A stretch of DNA of 23,478 nt from Haloferacaceae archaeon PL-Br10_E2g29 (GCA_001563965.1 LKMS01000003.1:1-23478); one strand, 5' to 3'. Counted from the first letter of the stretch, positions 14,113-21,056 are shown. Translations and numbers: made by a program. Notes: generated from the letters alone by a model not told the origin.

Positions 14113-14961
14113 ATGATTAACGAGACTGTCGAGGAGATCCAAGGCATGCAGTCGCATAGCTCCTCCTCGATTGCGATCAAAGCGACACAGGCGCTCGCCG
14201 AGTTGCTCGGCCGCGAGTACGCCTCGGTCGACGAGTTCGAACTCGACCTTCAGCGCAACGCGGGGGCGCTTCGCCGGGCAAACCCCTCGCACGCCTCGCT
14301 ACACAACGCGGTCTGGGCGGTCGAGCGATCGGTGCTCGACGCTGCCGACACCGTCGAGGAGTCCAAAGCGCTGGCCCGCGAGATTATCGACCGCGTCGTC
14401 GACGACATCGAAACCGGCAAGCGCCGGGCAGCAGCCAACGCCGCCAAAACGTTCGAAGACGGCGAGACGTTCATGACGCACGACTTTTCGTCGACCGCAC
14501 TGGCCGCCGTCGAGGCCGCCGCCATGGACGGCAACTACCTCGACGCCTACGTGATGGAGGCCCGCCCGCGCTACATCGGCCGAGGCACCGCCCGGATGCT
14601 CGCCGCCATCGACCGCGTCGAGCCGCACCTGATGGTCGACAGCGCCATGGGACACTTCCTCTCCGAGTGCGACCGCGTCGTCATCGGCATGGACTGCATC
14701 GTCGACGACACACTCTACAACCGCGTCGGGACGCTCCCGCTGGCGGCGACGGCCAAGGAACTCGGCGTGCCGGTCGTCGTCGTTGGCTCGGGCGCAAAAG
14801 TCATCGAGGAGGGCTTTGCCTTCGAAAACCAGCTCCGCTCGCCATCCGAGGTCATGCTCGAACCCGTCGACGGGATTACCATCGAAAACCCCGCCTACGA
14901 TGCAACCCCCATCGAGCTGATCGATCAACTCATCACCGAAACGGGCATTCACGAGTTCTGA
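14113..14961 (+). CDS. eIF-2B/ribose-1,5-bisphosphate isomerase/MtnA family protein (eIF2B-like)
   Basis: 282 residues, shorter than characterised archaeal ribose-1,5-bisphosphate isomerases (about 320). Seen: a helical N-terminal domain (1-110), then the Rossmann-like half with FMTHDFSS (120-127), EARPRYIGR (149-157), DSAMGHFL (176-183), IGMDCIVDD (191-199) with Asp194, YNRVGTLPLAATAKELGVPV (202-221), and VVGSGAK (223-229). In the isomerases the position after MTH is the catalytic cysteine, whereas here it is Asp124; the second catalytic residue, Asp194, is kept. This makes an isomerase assignment doubtful and favours a regulatory, eIF2B-like role or a changed chemistry. The ATG at 14113 is preceded by a weak TTTGAC box about 25 bases upstream. 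It is followed by the PrsW gene in the same direction after 129 bases. Confidence 0.82.
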   Translation: MINETVEEIQGMQSHSSSSIAIKATQALAELLGREYASVDEFELDLQRNAGALRRANPSHASLHNAVWAVERSVLDAADTVEESKALAREIIDRVVDDIETGKRRAAANAAKTFEDGETFMTHDFSSTALAAVEAAAMDGNYLDAYVMEARPRYIGRGTARMLAAIDRVEPHLMVDSAMGHFLSECDRVVIGMDCIVDDTLYNRVGTLPLAATAKELGVPVVVVGSGAKVIEEGFAFENQLRSPSEVMLEPVDGITIENPAYDATPIELIDQLITETGIHEF

Positions 14962-15030
14962 ACGCAGTTCCACGATGCTGCACCACGGCTCGCATGACTG
15001 AATCGAGCCAGTCGTTACGGGGTTCCCCGC

Positions 15031-15049
15031 ATTGTGTGGAGGACACAAT
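15031..15049. promoter_or_regulatory. Perfect 7-bp dyad upstream of the PrsW-like gene
   Basis: ATTGTGT-GGAGG-ACACAAT is a perfect inverted repeat spanning 19 bases. It ends 13 bases before a weak TATA-like ACTTAG at 15062-15067, which is itself 24-29 bases before the ATG at 15091. The arrangement is that of an operator for a dimeric winged-helix regulator (inference). Confidence 0.5.
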
Positions 15050-15090
15050 CCAGCGCCAAGAACTTAGTCGGCGGCTCTCGAAGCATCGGT

Positions 15091-16089
15091 ATGGCTGACG
15101 AACGCGATCCCGTCGAGCGGGCCGCCGACGGATCCGAAGACCTCTACGATATTGCGACGTGGGAGGAACGAAGCTCATTCGACGGTGTCTCCGTTGCGCT
15201 CTACTGGCTCCTCACACGGACGGCCAAATGGGTCGTCGTCCTCCTCGCGCTCGTGTTGCTCGTTGCCATCGGCGGGCTGGCGGCGCTGAGCGAGCCCGCA
15301 ATCGGGCTGCTGACGCTCTTGTCGGTGTTGCCCGCACTCGCCCTTACCGGCTATGTGTACTACGCCGACGTGACAACGCGCGAACCGTTGTCACTGCTGG
15401 TGGCGACGTTTCTGCTCTCGATTCTGTTTGCGACGTTTGCGGCCATCATCAACACCTTCTTTCGGCCGTTTTTCGAGCCGTTCGGCATTTTCGGACTCAC
15501 GCTCTACTTTTTCCTCATCGTTGGCCCCGGCGAGGAGACGGTCAAAATGCTTGCCGTTCGGCTGTACGCCTACACCGACAGCCGATTCGATTCGGTCGTT
15601 GACGGCGCGGTGTACGGCGCGATTGCCGGACTGGGGTTTGCGACGATCGAAAACTCGCTGTACATCGTTCGGCGACTCACCGAAACCGGTGAACTCGCGG
15701 ATCTCACCGTCGGCATCGGCGCGCTTGCGACCGGTGGCGACATCACCGCAATTCGTGCGCTTGCAGGGCCGGGTCACGTGATTTATTCGGCAATTGCAGG
15801 CTTCTATCTCGGGCTGGCGAAGTTCAACCCCGAAAACCGTGGCCCGATTATTCTCAAAGGCATCCTCATCGCGGCACTGATTCACGCCACCTACAACTCG
15901 GTCAGCGGCCTGGCGATCGTGAGCATTTCGGCGCTGACCGGCTTGCCGCAGCTGGCGAGTTTCTTTATTTTCGTCATCATCTTCGACGCCATCTTCGGGT
16001 TCTATCTGCTCCGGAAAATCTGGCGGTACCGACGGGTCTACAACCGAGTGCACGCCACACCAACCGCTGAGACGAGTGTGAACCGGTAG
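15091..16089 (+). CDS. PrsW family intramembrane metalloprotease-like protein
   Basis: 332 residues from the ATG at 15091; an upstream extension of the frame to 15034 has no support. PrsW-type proteins belong to the CPBP/type II CAAX protease superfamily, and the bacterial member cleaves an anti-sigma factor within the membrane. Seen: hydrophilic N-terminus (1-33), hydrophobic segments at about 47-66, 71-91, 101-120, 132-146, 171-190 and beyond, and the superfamily motifs in order: EExxK (Glu148-Glu149, Lys152), FxxxE (Phe183-Glu187), and two histidines in GPGH (His229) and LIHATYN (His265). All four putative metal or catalytic positions are kept, so it is probably active. The substrate is unknown; archaea lack the anti-sigma system. 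An operator-like dyad lies upstream. Confidence 0.9.
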   Translation: MADERDPVERAADGSEDLYDIATWEERSSFDGVSVALYWLLTRTAKWVVVLLALVLLVAIGGLAALSEPAIGLLTLLSVLPALALTGYVYYADVTTREPLSLLVATFLLSILFATFAAIINTFFRPFFEPFGIFGLTLYFFLIVGPGEETVKMLAVRLYAYTDSRFDSVVDGAVYGAIAGLGFATIENSLYIVRRLTETGELADLTVGIGALATGGDITAIRALAGPGHVIYSAIAGFYLGLAKFNPENRGPIILKGILIAALIHATYNSVSGLAIVSISALTGLPQLASFFIFVIIFDAIFGFYLLRKIWRYRRVYNRVHATPTAETSVNR

Positions 16090-16112
16090 TCGAGAGCGTT
16101 GAATCGGGGAGC

Positions 16113-16117
16113 AAAAA
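16113..16117 (-). terminator. Short T-run after sepF
   Basis: Five T residues on the minus strand lie 14-18 bases past the sepF stop. It is a weak but plausible archaeal U-tract terminator in the 41-base gap between convergent genes. Confidence 0.35.
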
Positions 16118-16130
16118 CGGCGGGGCCGAA

Positions 16131-16481
16131 TTAGAGCTTTTCGCGAGAAATCGAGATTCCCGTGGGGGTGATAATCAGCTGGTCGTCGCCCTTCTGGACG
16201 ATGTCGCCGCCGACCTCCTGGGTGACCTGTCGAAGCTCATCGACGATGTGTTCGATCGTTCGGTCGCTCGTGCTGTGTCGGGTGATGTCGGCGATCACGA
16301 GGTCGCCGTCGTACACGGCATCCTTGATTGCGATCACGTCCTGTTTGCTGCCGATCTCCGCAATGCGAACCGCCATCCCGGCGCTTTCGGCTGCGGTATC
16401 AAACTCGTCGATGTCGAGTTCGACGTAATCTTGCGCGTTACGCGATCCATCACTGCCGAGGATCTTGCTCATTATTCCCAT
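16131..16481 (-). CDS. sepF: Cell division protein SepF (FtsZ membrane anchor)
   Basis: 116 residues, the size of haloarchaeal SepF. It tethers FtsZ to the membrane at mid-cell. Seen: an N-terminal amphipathic membrane-targeting helix MGIMSKILG, a short acidic linker with DYVELDIDEFD (18-28), and the SepF core with KQDVIAIKDAVYDGDLVIAD (46-65), RTIEHIVDELRQV (74-86) and the glycine-containing end GGDIVQKGDDQLIITPTGIS (91-110). The start at 16479-16481 is chosen because MGIMSKIL is the characteristic haloarchaeal opening. The frame continues upstream to 17498 only as a shadow of the DUF1028 gene. The gene is alone, without FtsZ nearby, and is convergent with the PrsW-like gene. Confidence 0.94.
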   Translation of the reverse strand: MGIMSKILGSDGSRNAQDYVELDIDEFDTAAESAGMAVRIAEIGSKQDVIAIKDAVYDGDLVIADITRHSTSDRTIEHIVDELRQVTQEVGGDIVQKGDDQLIITPTGISISREKL

Positions 16482-16534
16482 ATGTGCTACAGCGAGCGGT
16501 CGGACATTAGTTCTTACGTCAGACAGTCGTCCGA

Positions 16535-16579
16535 TCTGCGCCGAGCCAGCGGCCAATCGCTGGCTCCAGCGTCTGCGCC
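16535..16579. repeat. 9-bp inverted repeat flanked by 8-bp direct repeats, upstream of sepF
   Basis: GAGCCAGCG (16543-16551) and CGCTGGCTC (16558-16566) form a perfect 9-bp stem with a 6-base loop GCCAAT. TCTGCGCC abuts the left arm (16535-16542) and recurs 5 bases after the right arm (16572-16579). The structure sits 54-98 bases upstream of the sepF start in the divergent sepF/DUF1028 region. It may be an operator or a bidirectional transcription element. Confidence 0.6.
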
Positions 16580-16607
16580 CACACATTGGGGCCCCTACAC
16601 ACACGGG

Positions 16608-16634
16608 TGACACCGCACGGAGCTGACACATCAC
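16608..16634 (+). repeat. Two direct copies of TGACACNNCAC before the DUF1028 promoter
   Basis: TGACACCGCAC at 16608-16618 and TGACACATCAC at 16624-16634 match at nine of eleven bases, 16 bases apart, within a CA-rich stretch (about 16578-16650). They end 24 bases before the TATA box at 16659, a usual place for an activator site in archaea. Confidence 0.4.
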
Positions 16635-16658
16635 ACACAGCCACGACACAGGGCCGGA

Positions 16659-16664
16659 TTTATA
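16659..16664 (+). promoter_or_regulatory. TATA box for the DUF1028 gene
   Basis: TTTATA lies 25-30 bases before the ATG at 16689, giving a leaderless message. Confidence 0.65.
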
Positions 16665-16688
16665 CTCGTCTGCCGACTCGGATCCGAC

Positions 16689-17399
16689 ATGACGGTGAGT
16701 CTCGCAGTCCGCGAACCGGTCACAATCGACGGCGAGCACCACTACCGGTTCGGGCTCGCGGTGACGACACGGCTGCCCGGCGTCGGTGCCCTCTGTCCGT
16801 TCGTCTCCGAAGACGGCGCGCTGGTCGTCCAAAGCCACGTCAGCCAGCGGCTTGGCGAGCGCGGGCTCTCGTATCTGGCCGACGGGCTCGCCATCGACGA
16901 CGCGCTCGGCGCGCTGCTCGCGGCCGAGGGGCCGACCGAGCGGCGGAACCGACAGGTTCACGGCGTCGACCGCGAGAAGCGGTTCACGTTTACCGGCTCC
17001 GGCTGTGTCGACGTCGCGGGCCATCGCGTCGGAAAGAACTACACCGTTGCGGGGAACCTCTTGACCGACGACGCCGTGTTGGATGCGATCGCCACCGCCT
17101 ACGAGTCGAGCGCATTCGGCGAGCAACCGCTGGCCGAACGGCTCATCGACGCGCTGGCAGCGGGCCAGGAAGTGGGTGGCGACAAGCGCGAGTCGCTGAC
17201 GATCCAGAGCGCCGCGCTCAAGGTCGTTTCCACGGAGCCGACGCCGTTCCGACGCTTTTTCAACGATCTCCGGGTCGACGCCAGCGAGACGCCGATTGCG
17301 GATCTGCGGACGACCTACGAGGCAGCGACACTCGGCTACGAACTGAGCCGTGACGCCTACGGCTCGACCGATGAGCCGAGAGAATTCGATGGGTCGTAA
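16689..17399 (+). CDS. DUF1028 family protein (Ntn-hydrolase-like fold)
   Basis: 236 residues; the DUF1028 core is 1-185 and a C-terminal extension follows. Seen: the MTVSLAVREP opening, RFGLAVTTRLPGVGALCPFV (20-39) corresponding to the usual G-x-A-V-x-S/T-x-x-x-x-V-G segment, a region with SHVSQRLGERGLSYLADGL (49-67), RFTFTGSGC (98-106) with Cys106, VAGHRVGKNYTVAGNLL (109-125), and GGDKRESLTIQSAALKVV (163-180). These are the conserved family blocks in the right order. The fold is related to proteasome-type N-terminal nucleophile hydrolases, but the activity is not firmly known. The family's usual WAGH reads VAGH and VQGN reads VAGN here. It lies on its own transcript between sepF and the PUA-domain gene. 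Confidence 0.88.
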   Translation: MTVSLAVREPVTIDGEHHYRFGLAVTTRLPGVGALCPFVSEDGALVVQSHVSQRLGERGLSYLADGLAIDDALGALLAAEGPTERRNRQVHGVDREKRFTFTGSGCVDVAGHRVGKNYTVAGNLLTDDAVLDAIATAYESSAFGEQPLAERLIDALAAGQEVGGDKRESLTIQSAALKVVSTEPTPFRRFFNDLRVDASETPIADLRTTYEAATLGYELSRDAYGSTDEPREFDGS

Positions 17400-17466
17400 G
17401 ACGAACTCGGCGGATCGTACTGCACACGAACGGACTGGAGAGACAACCGACGTCAAGCGGTGACGC

Positions 17467-17946
17467 TCAGACCGAAAACGTATACAGGTCGTCGCCAACG
17501 TAGTGAACCGATTCGATGACTTTGCCCGACGAGCCGACCATGTCGTCGCCAGCGGTCAGCGCGCGGCCGATTGCCAACACTTTGCCGTGGGTTTCTTCGG
17601 CGATCGCAACGAGGTCGCCAACCGCGATGTCGGCGTCGGCCTCGACGATTCCGGGGCGCATGACGTCCGCGCCGTTGGAGACGAACGAGACCGCCCCCGC
17701 GTCGACGGTGACGACGCCGCGCGCTGGCGGGAACTCGTTTGCGCCCTCGACGGTCAGAAACGGCTCGTCGTCGACGTAGGCGACCAGTTTGTCGCCGTCG
17801 ACCAGCACGATGTCGAACGGGGTGTCGTCGAGTTCGACCAGTTCGAACGAGTCGCCTTCGATGTCGACGCCGAGACTATCGGCAAGCGACGCCTGGAGGT
17901 CGGAGATGGCGTCACTGCGGAGGTGGTGTCTGGAGCTGACGTGCAT
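17467..17946 (-). CDS. PUA domain-containing RNA-binding protein (MCT-1-like)
   Basis: 159 residues. The N-terminal pre-PUA part (1-70) begins with SSRHHLRSDAISDL, as in archaeal MCT-1/DUF1947 proteins. The PUA domain (about 75-150) has PPARGVVTVDAGAVSFVSNGADVMRPGIVEAD, and the GDLVAIAEETHGKVLAIGRA block (109-128) is the PUA core that packs on RNA. In eukaryotes the relatives MCT-1 and DENR act in translation re-initiation and ribosome recycling; the archaeal role is not known to me. A clear TATA box at 17971-17976 sits 25-30 bases upstream, so the transcript is leaderless. It is downstream of, and likely independent from, the convergent DUF1028 gene. Confidence 0.9.
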   Translation of the reverse strand: MHVSSRHHLRSDAISDLQASLADSLGVDIEGDSFELVELDDTPFDIVLVDGDKLVAYVDDEPFLTVEGANEFPPARGVVTVDAGAVSFVSNGADVMRPGIVEADADIAVGDLVAIAEETHGKVLAIGRALTAGDDMVGSSGKVIESVHYVGDDLYTFSV

Positions 17947-17970
17947 ACCGAGCGCGTTGGCGACCGAGCG

Positions 17971-17976
17971 TATAAA
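17971..17976 (-). promoter_or_regulatory. TATA box for the PUA-domain gene
   Basis: TTTATA on the minus strand, 25-30 bases before the ATG at 17946, in the same context (ATTTATACGCT-like) as the rpl21e box. Confidence 0.7.
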
Positions 17977-18025
17977 TTACCCGTTCTGGAGCGGCTGCAA
18001 CGCGGCGGTGTGGCAGCGACTCGAC

Positions 18026-18352
18026 TCACGAATAAGTAACAAGCGACGTGATGGTTTCTCGATCATCAAACCGAAAGACGTCGATAAACGCGAACAGTTC
18101 GTCACCTGCGGGTCCGTAGAGTCGACCCGCGACCGCAACGCGTTCGCCCGACTGGAGTGGCTCGCCAATATCGTGTGTCGTCTCCGTGATCGGCCGCTCG
18201 TGCGCCATGAATTGGATAAACGCGTCGCGATCCGAAAACGTTCGATCCGATCGCTGTTGGGTAAACTCGGGCGACAACAGCGACCGTAACGTCTCGTAGT
18301 CGTCCTCGTCGAGACAGCGGTAGTAGTCGACAACGGCGGCAGTGCGCTCCAT
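18026..18352 (-). CDS. SnoaL-like / NTF2-like superfamily protein
   Basis: 108 residues, the size of a single cone-shaped alpha+beta barrel domain. Seen: VVDYYRCLDEDDYETLRSLLSPEFTQQ (7-33), the long first helices and strand typical of SnoaL-like proteins, DRDAFIQFMA (41-50), and a strand-rich end VAVAGRLYGPAGDELFAFIDVFRFDD (72-97). Family members range from polyketide cyclases to small-ligand binding or stress proteins, so no reaction can be assigned. The ATG at 18350-18352 begins with MERTAAVVDYY. It is divergent from tsr3 with a 115-base shared region. An alternative reading frame over the same bases (17977-18465) was judged a shadow. Confidence 0.78.
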   Translation of the reverse strand: MERTAAVVDYYRCLDEDDYETLRSLLSPEFTQQRSDRTFSDRDAFIQFMAHERPITETTHDIGEPLQSGERVAVAGRLYGPAGDELFAFIDVFRFDDRETITSLVTYS

Positions 18353-18433
18353 ACCGGCCCGTCGATGTCCGGTGCCATGAGAATGACGGCCGCGGAGACC
18401 GCACTGACTGCGAGGGCATTGGCGAACGCGCGG

Positions 18434-18440
18434 TTTTTAG
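18434..18440 (+). promoter_or_regulatory. TATA-like box for the tsr3 gene
   Basis: TTTTTAG lies 28-34 bases before the GTG at 18468, consistent with a leaderless transcript starting with GTG. Confidence 0.5.
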
Positions 18441-18467
18441 CGCCCGGCCGCCGAGTTCTCGCCACGC

Positions 18468-18968
18468 GTGGAGCTACACATTCGGTACGAAGGCGACGAC
18501 GACCCCGCGAAGTGTACGGCCCGGAAACTCGCGAAGTTCGACCGCGCGACGCTCCACCGCAGTCACCGCGAAACGCCCTACGGAATCGTCCTCAATCCCC
18601 ACGCCGAGCAGGCACTCTCGCCCGCCGACCGCGACGTGGCCGAAACGGGCGCGCTCGTTGCGCTTGACTGTTCGTGGGAGTCCGCCGGCGAGGCGCAGTT
18701 CTCGCTGGCTGGTGAACACCGGGCGTTGCCGTATCTCGTCGCCGCCAACCCCGTCAACTTCGGCCGGCCAATGCAACTGACCACAGTCGAGGCGCTGGCG
18801 GCTGCACTCGTCATTGTCGGCGAGCGCGAACAGGCCGACGACATTCTCTCGAAATTCACCTGGGGCGAGACGTTTCTCGAACTCAACGACGAACCCCTTC
18901 GCCGGTACGCCGACTGTGCGGATTCGACTGACATCGTCGCCGTCCAACAAGAGTATCTCGACCGCTGA
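18468..18968 (+). CDS. tsr3: Tsr3-type rRNA aminocarboxypropyltransferase (DUF367)
   Basis: 166 residues, the expected size of archaeal Tsr3. The family transfers the 3-amino-3-carboxypropyl group from SAM to a modified uridine in small-subunit rRNA (the acp modification of 18S/16S). Seen: DDPAKCTARKLAKF (11-24), TPYGIVLNPHAEQALSPAD (36-54), the LDCSW motif (66-70), and ALPYLVAANPVNFGRP (86-101) followed by QLTTVEALAAAL (103-114), all signature blocks. The start is GTG at 18468-18470, and a TATA-like box is correctly placed for it. It is one of several rRNA-maturation genes in the window (with ksgA and nop10) but is not cotranscribed with them. Confidence 0.95.
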   Translation: MELHIRYEGDDDPAKCTARKLAKFDRATLHRSHRETPYGIVLNPHAEQALSPADRDVAETGALVALDCSWESAGEAQFSLAGEHRALPYLVAANPVNFGRPMQLTTVEALAAALVIVGEREQADDILSKFTWGETFLELNDEPLRRYADCADSTDIVAVQQEYLDR

Positions 18969-19032
18969 GTTTTCCGGAGAATCGACTCTAACGGGGGTAC
19001 CATGGTGTCGACGCGGCAATCCACATCCTACA

Positions 19033-19392
19033 TCACCCAAACACGCCGCCGATTGCGCCAGCAAGCGCGCTGTCGAGCGCGAAAATAAGCGTGATAATCG
19101 CGCCGAGTGCCAAGATGCCGCCGAACCCAAGGAGGCCACCGAGCGGTCCGGCAAGCAAGCCAAACACGCCGACGACGACGGCGAGAATGCCACTGAGAAC
19201 GAGCCCCGCAATCGACCCGGCAAGCAGGCCGTGCCACGCGCCGCTGAGCAGGCCGCCGCCAGCAAGGTAGCCCGCCGCAAAGCCACCAATCAGACCCGCG
19301 CCAATATGGCCGACGATCGGCGCGCTCGTCGCCAACAACCCGGCGATCACCATCACCACGAAGCCGACCGTGACCGCCCGCCAGTTTGTCAT
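19033..19392 (-). CDS. DUF5518 family small membrane protein
   Basis: 119 residues from the ATG at 19390-19392. Seen: four hydrophobic, glycine-rich segments at about 6-20, 22-42, 54-76 and 78-110, with GGFAAGYLAGGGLLSGAWHGLLAG (35-58) matching the Gly-rich repeat pattern of the haloarchaeal DUF5518 family. There is essentially no soluble part. Function unknown. An upstream ATG (19419) adds nine residues and is less likely. The gene converges on tsr3 and is divergent from rpl44e with 174 bases between starts. Confidence 0.83.
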   Translation of the reverse strand: MTNWRAVTVGFVVMVIAGLLATSAPIVGHIGAGLIGGFAAGYLAGGGLLSGAWHGLLAGSIAGLVLSGILAVVVGVFGLLAGPLGGLLGFGGILALGAIITLIFALDSALAGAIGGVFG

Positions 19393-19523
19393 ACCGGTAT
19401 GGTGGGCCCCACTGCGCAAAAGCCCGACGGCAACATCGACTGTAGATCAAAAATCGTGGCTCCTGCGGTGTGGGATCGATCACCACGAAACGCCCGTCAG
19501 CGCGCAGTTCCGAACCAAACGGG

Positions 19524-19529
19524 TTTTAA
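19524..19529 (+). promoter_or_regulatory. TATA-like box for the rpl44e operon
   Basis: TTTTAA in a GGGTTTTAAC context lies about 38-43 bases before the rpl44e ATG. This predicts a leader of roughly 10-20 bases, longer than for the leaderless genes in this window. Confidence 0.45.
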
Positions 19530-19566
19530 CGCATCACATCGAACGTCCGGCAAGGTAGATCTCACT

Positions 19567-19851
19567 ATGGAAATGCCACGTCGGATGAACACCTACTGTC
19601 CGCACTGCAACGGCCACTACGAACACGAGGTCGAGAAGGTCCGAACCGGCCGCTCGACGGGAATGAAAAAGGTTCAAGATCGCCAGCGCAAACGCGCCAA
19701 ATCCACCATCGGGAACGCCGGCAAGTTCTCGAAGGTGCCCGGTGGCGACAAGCCAACGAAGAAGACGAACCTCACCTACCGCTGTAGCGACTGCGGAAAA
19801 GCCCACATGCGCAAAGGCTGGCGCGCTGGCCGTCTCGTCTTCCAGGAGTAA
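19567..19851 (+). CDS. rpl44e: Large ribosomal subunit protein eL42 (L44e)
   Basis: 94 residues, near the usual 92 of haloarchaeal L44e. Seen: MEMPRRMNTYCPHC (Cys11, Cys14) and YRCSDCGKAH (Cys73, Cys76), the four-cysteine zinc site; the basic GMKKVQDRQRKRAKSTIGN stretch (32-50); NAGKFSKVPGGDKPTKKT (50-67); and the terminal GWRAGRLVFQE. The start MEMPRR matches the family start, so the ATG at 19567 is preferred over the one at 19573. It is a 50S protein near the E site. It is the first gene of the translation operon, two bases ahead of rps27e. Confidence 0.97.
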   Translation: MEMPRRMNTYCPHCNGHYEHEVEKVRTGRSTGMKKVQDRQRKRAKSTIGNAGKFSKVPGGDKPTKKTNLTYRCSDCGKAHMRKGWRAGRLVFQE

Positions 19852-19853
19852 TC

Positions 19854-20027
19854 ATGGCGGGAGGCTACATTCGCGTCAAATGCGGCGACTGCGAGAACGA
19901 ACAGATCGTCTTCAGCAAGGCGGCAACCGTCGTCAACTGTGCGGTTTGCGGCACGACACTCGCGGTTCCCTCCGGCGGCAACGCGCACATCGACCACGAA
20001 GTCGTCGAAACCGTTGAGGCGCGGTAA
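19854..20027 (+). CDS. rps27e: Small ribosomal subunit protein eS27 (S27e)
   Basis: 57 residues, exactly the haloarchaeal length. Seen: MAGGYIRVKCGDC (Cys10, Cys13) and VVNCAVCGTTLAVPSGG (Cys29, Cys32), the C4 zinc ribbon of S27e, and the typical ending EVVETVEAR. It starts two bases after the rpl44e stop, and is followed 30 bases later by the aIF2-alpha gene. The rpl44e-rps27e-aif2a-nop10 string is highly conserved in archaea. Confidence 0.96.
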   Translation: MAGGYIRVKCGDCENEQIVFSKAATVVNCAVCGTTLAVPSGGNAHIDHEVVETVEAR

Positions 20028-20057
20028 TCGCGTGTCATCTCAGGATTTGATTCAATT

Positions 20058-20858
20058 ATGAAATATAGTGGCTGGCCCGAACCGGGCGACCTCGTCGTCG
20101 GGAAGATTGACGAAATCGCCGATTTTGGCGTCTTCGTCGACCTCGAAGAGTACGAGAACAAACGCGGGCTCGCCCACATCAGCGAGGTCGCAAGCGGCTG
20201 GATCAAGAACGTCCGCGACCACGTCCGTGAGGGACAGACGGTCGTTGCCAAAGTCTTGGAAGTCAAAAAGGGCTCCCAGCAGATCGATCTCTCGATCAAG
20301 GACGTCAACGAACACCAGCGCAAGGAGAAAATCCAGGAGTGGAAAAACGAGCAGAAAGCCGACAACTGGATGCTGCTCGCGCTCGGCGACGACGTCGACG
20401 ACGAAACATATGGTGCGGTCGCAAACGCACTTCTTGCGGAGTTTGAGACGCTGTACGACGGCTTCGAGCAGGCCGCCATTCACGGCGAGGAGGCGCTCGA
20501 AGACACCGACCTCTCGGAAGCCGAACGCGACGCCATCGTCGAAACCGCCCGCGAAAACGTCTCGGTTCCCTACGTCAACGTGACCGGCTACGTCGACCTG
20601 TCGTGTCCCGCCCCTGACGGCGTCGACGCGGTCAAAGAGGCGCTCAAAGCCGCCGAAGGCAACGGCGAGGTTCCGAAGGGCATCGAGCTCTCGGTGTCGT
20701 ACGTCGGCTCGCCAGAGTACCGAATCACCGTCCGCGCACCGGACTACAAAACTGCCGAAAGCGAACTCGAATCGAGTGCGGCTCGGGCGAAATCGGCCAT
20801 CGAAGCCGCCGGCGGCACGGCACACTACCACCGTGAGCGACACGAAGACGACGAGTAG
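20058..20858 (+). CDS. eif2a: Translation initiation factor aIF2 subunit alpha
   Basis: 266 residues. It is part of the aIF2 heterotrimer that brings initiator Met-tRNA to the small subunit. Seen: the N-terminal S1/OB domain (about 8-84) with GDLVVGKIDEIADFGVFVDL (10-29), RGLAHISEV (36-44) and VVAKVLEVKKGSQQIDLSIKD (62-82). Next come the helical domain (85-170) and the C-terminal alpha-beta domain (about 175-260) that binds aIF2-gamma, with GIELSVSYVGSPEYRITVRAPDYK (212-235). The residue regulated in eukaryotes (Ser51 region) has no obvious counterpart here. The start is 30 bases after rps27e and is embedded in the operon. Confidence 0.96.
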   Translation: MKYSGWPEPGDLVVGKIDEIADFGVFVDLEEYENKRGLAHISEVASGWIKNVRDHVREGQTVVAKVLEVKKGSQQIDLSIKDVNEHQRKEKIQEWKNEQKADNWMLLALGDDVDDETYGAVANALLAEFETLYDGFEQAAIHGEEALEDTDLSEAERDAIVETARENVSVPYVNVTGYVDLSCPAPDGVDAVKEALKAAEGNGEVPKGIELSVSYVGSPEYRITVRAPDYKTAESELESSAARAKSAIEAAGGTAHYHRERHEDDE

Positions 20859-20869
20859 CGACCGTTTTT

Positions 20870-21052
20870 ATGAAATCCGACATTCGCGTGTGTGGATCGT
20901 GGGAAACCGAACACGGCCGGCCGGTGTACACGCTCAGTGACCGCTGTCGCGAGTGTGGCTCGCCAACCGAAAACACGGCCCCTGCGCCGTTTAGTCCCGA
21001 AGATCCGTACGGCGAGTACCGACGGGCTCTTAAACGACGCGAACGCGAATAG
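20870..21052 (+). CDS. nop10: H/ACA ribonucleoprotein subunit Nop10
   Basis: 60 residues. It is a small scaffold protein that supports Cbf5 in guide-RNA-directed pseudouridylation of rRNA. Seen: a zinc-ribbon-like N-terminal half with Cys8 and Cys26-x2-Cys29, then the diagnostic C-terminal helix region PAPFSPEDPYGEYRRALKRR (38-57). Only three of the four expected cysteines are present; the partner of Cys8 is Trp11. It sits 11 bases after the aIF2-alpha stop and 4 bases before the PAC2 gene, in the conserved archaeal order. Confidence 0.95.
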   Translation: MKSDIRVCGSWETEHGRPVYTLSDRCRECGSPTENTAPAPFSPEDPYGEYRRALKRRERE

Positions 21053-21056
21053 AGCC

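Noticed and set aside
16482..17498. N-terminal extension of the sepF frame to 455 residues
   Set aside because: The added part is antisense to the DUF1028 gene, and SepF proteins begin at MGIMSKIL.
17977..18465. 162-residue minus-strand frame overlapping the SnoaL-like gene
   Set aside because: Arg/Ser/Thr-rich shadow; the other frame has the NTF2-like pattern and haloarchaeal acidity.
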